This document shows positions 60,287-64,000 of a DNA stretch of 64,000 bases, piece by piece (position 1 is the stretch's first letter; each line of letters begins with the position of its first letter). A program made the translations under genes and the position numbers. The notes beneath the pieces are model-generated. The model was not told where the DNA came from, did no database searches, and saw nothing but the letters and a program-made list of their open reading frames with translations. Where the stretch lies: positions 434,001 to 498,000 of the forward strand of contig CADCXC010000008.1 in assembly GCA_902806595.1 (NCBI GenBank), in the 5' to 3' direction. The stretch comes from Pyrenopolyporus hunteri (taxonomy: Eukaryota; Ascomycota; Sordariomycetes; Xylariales; Hypoxylaceae).

Positions 60287-63200
60287 TTATAGCTCGTCTT
60301 TGATTTGTTTAACTGTATCCTCAACTTTCTCGGCTGCAGCATCGGCGACGGATACAGCTGTGCCACTGGCTTCGTTGGCAACGCTGGCTGCTGTCGCCGA
60401 TGCGGCGTTCGCGAGACTCGATAATGAAGCGACGCCGGTTGAATACGCTCCGGCGAGACGTGAATATACTGATTCGGTGAAAGGTGGTTCTTTTCCAACG
60501 ATGAGCTCGGACACAAGCGAACTGACGACGGAGTATTGTGATGAGACGGCGTCGCCGGCCAAAGAGGCGTAGTCTTCTGCTAGCACCGTCACGGACGAAA
60601 CTCGGTAAGCCGCCGCATCCGTGGCTGATACTGCGTAATCGCCAGCTGCAGAAGCAAAATCACCCGCCGCAACTTGAATATTCCCGTACCAAGGAGTAGG
60701 CGTAGGAGCACCGTAGATCTGGGAGCTTGCGCGACTGATTAGGGCATCCCAGTTTTCTCCGATATAGTCGGCCGCGTCTGAGGCAACGTCACTGACGGAC
60801 GATGCTAGAGATTCCGCGCCCTCGCTAGCGGCGGAGGCGGCAGAAGCTGCCGATGCCCTGGCCACCGCTGCGACTGACGAGGCTGAACCCTGTATATCGG
60901 TTGGAGTCGGCGTCGTAGTTAGGGAACTTACGGCCGTAGAAGCAGCAGAAAGGAATTCTGAATACCGAGCGTGTGCTAGGCCAATGCCTGCATAATAGTT
61001 GTATTTAGCGTGATCAAGAAGCTTCTCGGCTTTCCTTTCTACGTTTTCGAGATAGGTGCTAGGTGTTGGCTCGGCAGCGCCAATGGCCACTTTTGCGGAT
61101 TCGTATTGTTCCGAAGCCCACTTCACTGAGTCATCGAGGTTTTGCTGGGCGATGGATTGGACCTTTTCCCAGTCTACGGACGGCGCAGTTGGCATACCGG
61201 GGATCCATCTGGTGGTGGGTGTGCCGTAAATACCTTCCGATGCGGCTGCCACCGCGACGCTAAGTCTAGAGTTTGCGGATGCCACGGCGCCTAAGTATGC
61301 GTTAGACACTGAACTGAACATTTCTTCGTGAATAGGCTTGGGTTCTCCATGGATCTGGGCGGAGACAGCCGACATGGCACGCGAGTAGCGATCTGCGGCT
61401 CCCGCAATGGCGGCGGTGTACGCAGATTGGGCGGCTGACGTGACGCTAGCCGGGATATCCGATTGCACTTTTGACGCGGCGCTAGACACAGATGAAGCGA
61501 AATCATTGTCAAGAATGGGCTGCCGTGAGGGCACTGATTGGGCCGCAGCGCCGAAGAGAGCGGGCTTGATAGTAGTTGATGTAGGTTCCTCGACAGGCGC
61601 GATCAGCTCGTCGGGAACTTCAACGATCGTCTCCTGGACCTGCTCTGGCCCGTCGATGGGGTCGGATGACGACAGCGGATTAATAGAATCGGCTGGGTTA
61701 GTATTAACATCTGAGCCAAAGACTTCGGTCTTTAACGAGGCGGCGACCGTCGAGGTGAGGTCGTCGGCGGCATCAGTAGGCTCAGATACGAGACTGTCAA
61801 TGGACGGAGGTGCGGAAGTACCGGGATCCTCCGTATCTGATCGAGAAAGCGAGACCGTCACAGTCTCAGCGCTGCTAGGGGCAGCTTCGTTACTATCGCG
61901 GCCCGCTGACCTAGCACTGGTCTCAACGTGATCGGCGGCAGTGACTTCAGTCTCGCTCTGAGCAGCTCTGGCAGCCTTTAGAGCCACATTTATAGCCGCC
62001 TGCTCAGTCATTTCGCTATCGAAACTATCGCTAGAATCGCCGGCTATCGCCTTCCACGTAGCGACTTGCTTCAATCGACTCAATTCTTCGGCCGCAGCTT
62101 GCGCGATGCTCATGCCCTCATCTTCGATCTCGGCACCGGCTGCCTGCGCCGCTAAGAGGCCGGGGTGAGTAGTAATCAAGCGTTTAAAGTCTTCAGTCCA
62201 CTCATCGAAACGTGCCTTGAGCTCGTGATACTTTTTCCAATCCTTATAAGTAATGCCGTCCATCCAAGCCCATTTCATACCTATCTTTTGGAGTGCGAGA
62301 TCGCGGGTTTCTTGGAGGATATCGTAGTGCTCCTCAGCAGCCTTGGTGACTGCGTTTTGGGTTTCCTGATCGTACATCTGGTGCCACGTACGAATCTCCT
62401 GAGCTTTGTTCTTTATTTTGAGGCCAGCGTTCCGAACCGCAGCTGCTAAGGCTTCGTCTCTCTTATCACCGTCGTCTTTATATTCCCTTAGTATCGACAC
62501 AACATTCTTCCTGAGATTTTCTAGTTCGGTGTTGGCAACATCATCGAGTTGCTTCACCAACGACCTGCCTATGTTGTTGGCATGCTCTTTGACCATTCGG
62601 GCGGCGATCTCGTCTATACGATCTTCTATTTCGGCGGCGCCTTCCTCGGCAGCAGCTGTGAATTTCCCTTCCCATAGTTCGAGATCTTCGGCCACGGTCT
62701 TCGCAGCAAGCTCTCGTACCTCTTGTGGTGTATGTGACTTCTTTTGCTCAACTTTGATTTCGGGAGCTGCTTTTTGGGATTCGGTAGATTCTACTTTCTT
62801 CGAGGGTTCGGAGTTGACGGTGCTTTCGACGCTGACTGGAGCGGTGGGGGGAGAAGAAGTTGTTGGCTTCGCGTAACTAGACCTCGGGACTTGTCTATCC
62901 GCTTATTAGAAAGCTACTCTGGCTTATTGTAATTAGCGACTGACGTAATGGTAAAAAAACTTACGAGTTGACTTCCTCAATAGCCGGCTTAACCTTCTTC
63001 TCTTTGTACCTCCCTAGCCGTTCGCCAATGCGTACGAGCTGCGGCTCGACTTTCATCAAGTACACATCTCGAAGGTGGGGCCATACAGTCGCATCGAGGA
63101 AGGCGCACGTCTTATTCCAAGCCCACACAGCCGAAGGAATAGCGGTATCGGTAGTAAAGGAATAGGCGGCATCGTAACCTCGTGCAGCGTACGGTTGTAC

Positions 63201-63926
63201 GAAAAGATAGGCTGGGAGCAGAAGTTCGTGGTAGGTCTGTAGGGCGCTGGTCTGGGCTATGTCGTAGTACGGAGCCACGACAGCCAAAACACTCTTTATG
63301 TGAGGTGCTGCCACCCCATCATATTGAGCTTTTGCAATGTCCTGATATTTGCTTAGCTTAGGCTGCACGTTCTCCTCCCATTTGGCTCGACCGAACGCTC
63401 GGGCCTGGGAAACCCGTGGGCCACCGTATTTGACAGCATATGTGCGTGCAGGTGTAACGACAATGCGGTCGACGGTATCGTAGTATGGCTTGGCGATATC
63501 AACGTATGGGGCAGCGTACGCGTCGTAGTAAGGCGTTATATGAGGCGATACAGCCGACTTGATACGGAAATATGGTTTGCAAATACTGGGCGTCTCATCA
63601 GTGCAGGCATCGATAGTTGAAGGACAACGGAAAAGTAGAGTAAAAATGGAGTACCACGTCAACAGTCTGTTTAAGACAGCAAATTAGTACCTATACTTCC
63701 GGATGCCGGGACGTACGCCGAATCGGTGCCACCTCTCTCACCTGGCAATGACGCTCAAGCTCCAGGCAAAGAAGCCTCTTCTTCGCTTCCGTTCGACAGT
63801 CCTCCGCCTGGGAGCTATTGTGTGTCCATTTACGCCATTAATCCCATTGACTCCAGCAACACTTTTCCGTCCCTTCAGAGAGCCGTCCGCGTTTGACTTA
63901 AATCTGTCGTCTGTTGCGACAGCCAT
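60287..63926 (-). CDS. Large ER-type protein with KDEL terminus (family mis-named hoxa13 in fungi)
   Basis: Three exons, 63926-63742, 63666-62965 and 62894-60287, give 1164 residues. Residues 36-51 are highly basic (RRRTVERKRRR), followed by a hydrophobic signal-anchor (FFAWSLSVIARLLTWYSIFTL), which by the positive-inside rule puts the rest in the ER lumen. Residues about 85-180 hold repeated Tyr/Pro units (ITPYYDAYAAPYVDIAKPYYD) and YGGPRVSQA. A helical, charged coiled-coil-like part follows (about 345-510), then an acidic Ser/Thr region. The last 400 residues are Ala/Ser/Thr-rich amphipathic repeats punctuated by IYGTPT/IYGAPT-like motifs. The protein ends QIKDEL, a classical ER-retrieval signal. 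Despite a common database name it has no homeodomain. Function unknown; the repeats may bind membrane or lipid. Both introns are frame-consistent; the acceptor of intron 2 (GGATAG) was chosen to fit the frame. Confidence 0.8.
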
Positions 63927-64000
63927 GGTAAGAACACCTAATGGTGAGCTTGGCGAAAGTGGGCTAATACTGTTCGCATCAGAGTAGAAGGGAGATAGCC

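Overview
The window looks like a chromosome segment of a filamentous ascomycete (Pezizomycotina, probably Sordariomycetes). Genes are intron-bearing, most introns are short (about 50-130 bp) with GT-AG borders, and several show CTAAC-type branch sites. The left end is an AT-rich block with a repeat-induced point mutation (RIP) signature. The gene content (a fungal rhodopsin-domain membrane protein, a Bim1-like protein, a kinase-like/trypsin-like signalling protein, an allantoate-permease-type MFS carrier) is also typical of such fungi. Exon structures were built by hand from splice signals. For the ten main spliced genes the exon lengths add up to an uninterrupted reading frame.

Layout. 1-2340 is an extremely AT-rich, RIP-like block starting with poly-T. 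3114-5182 (-) is a five-exon cytochrome P450. After a gene-free stretch rich in TAGG/CCTA repeats come a ferric-reductase-type oxidoreductase (9462-11451, -) and, divergently, a secreted Bim1-like copper protein (13974-14710, +). 15282-19250 (-) is the most interesting locus: exons read as one 1208-residue protein joining a helical HeLo-like region, a kinase-like domain with degenerate catalytic motifs, and a trypsin-fold protease with an intact His-Asp-Ser triad. 21-28 kb holds a small Cys/His protein, a single-pass membrane protein, a CCC1/VIT1-type vacuolar iron transporter and a secreted acid phosphatase. 29.5-32.0 kb is a CBM21 protein likely to target protein phosphatase 1 to glycogen.

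32.3-48.1 kb is almost empty of recognisable genes. It is full of microsatellites, with two weak small spliced gene candidates. To the right are a stand-alone zinc deaminase-fold protein (48103-48801, -), a seven-helix rhodopsin-domain protein (52473-53829, -), a DAL5-type MFS transporter (57268-59145, +) and a large ER-type protein ending in KDEL (60287-63926, -), of the family often mis-named hoxa13 in fungi.

Functional links are modest. The reductase, the Bim1-like protein and the vacuolar iron transporter share a copper/iron theme within 15 kb. There is no convincing biosynthetic gene cluster. I found no rRNA, tRNA, CRISPR or intact transposon. Function calls rest on motifs read by eye.
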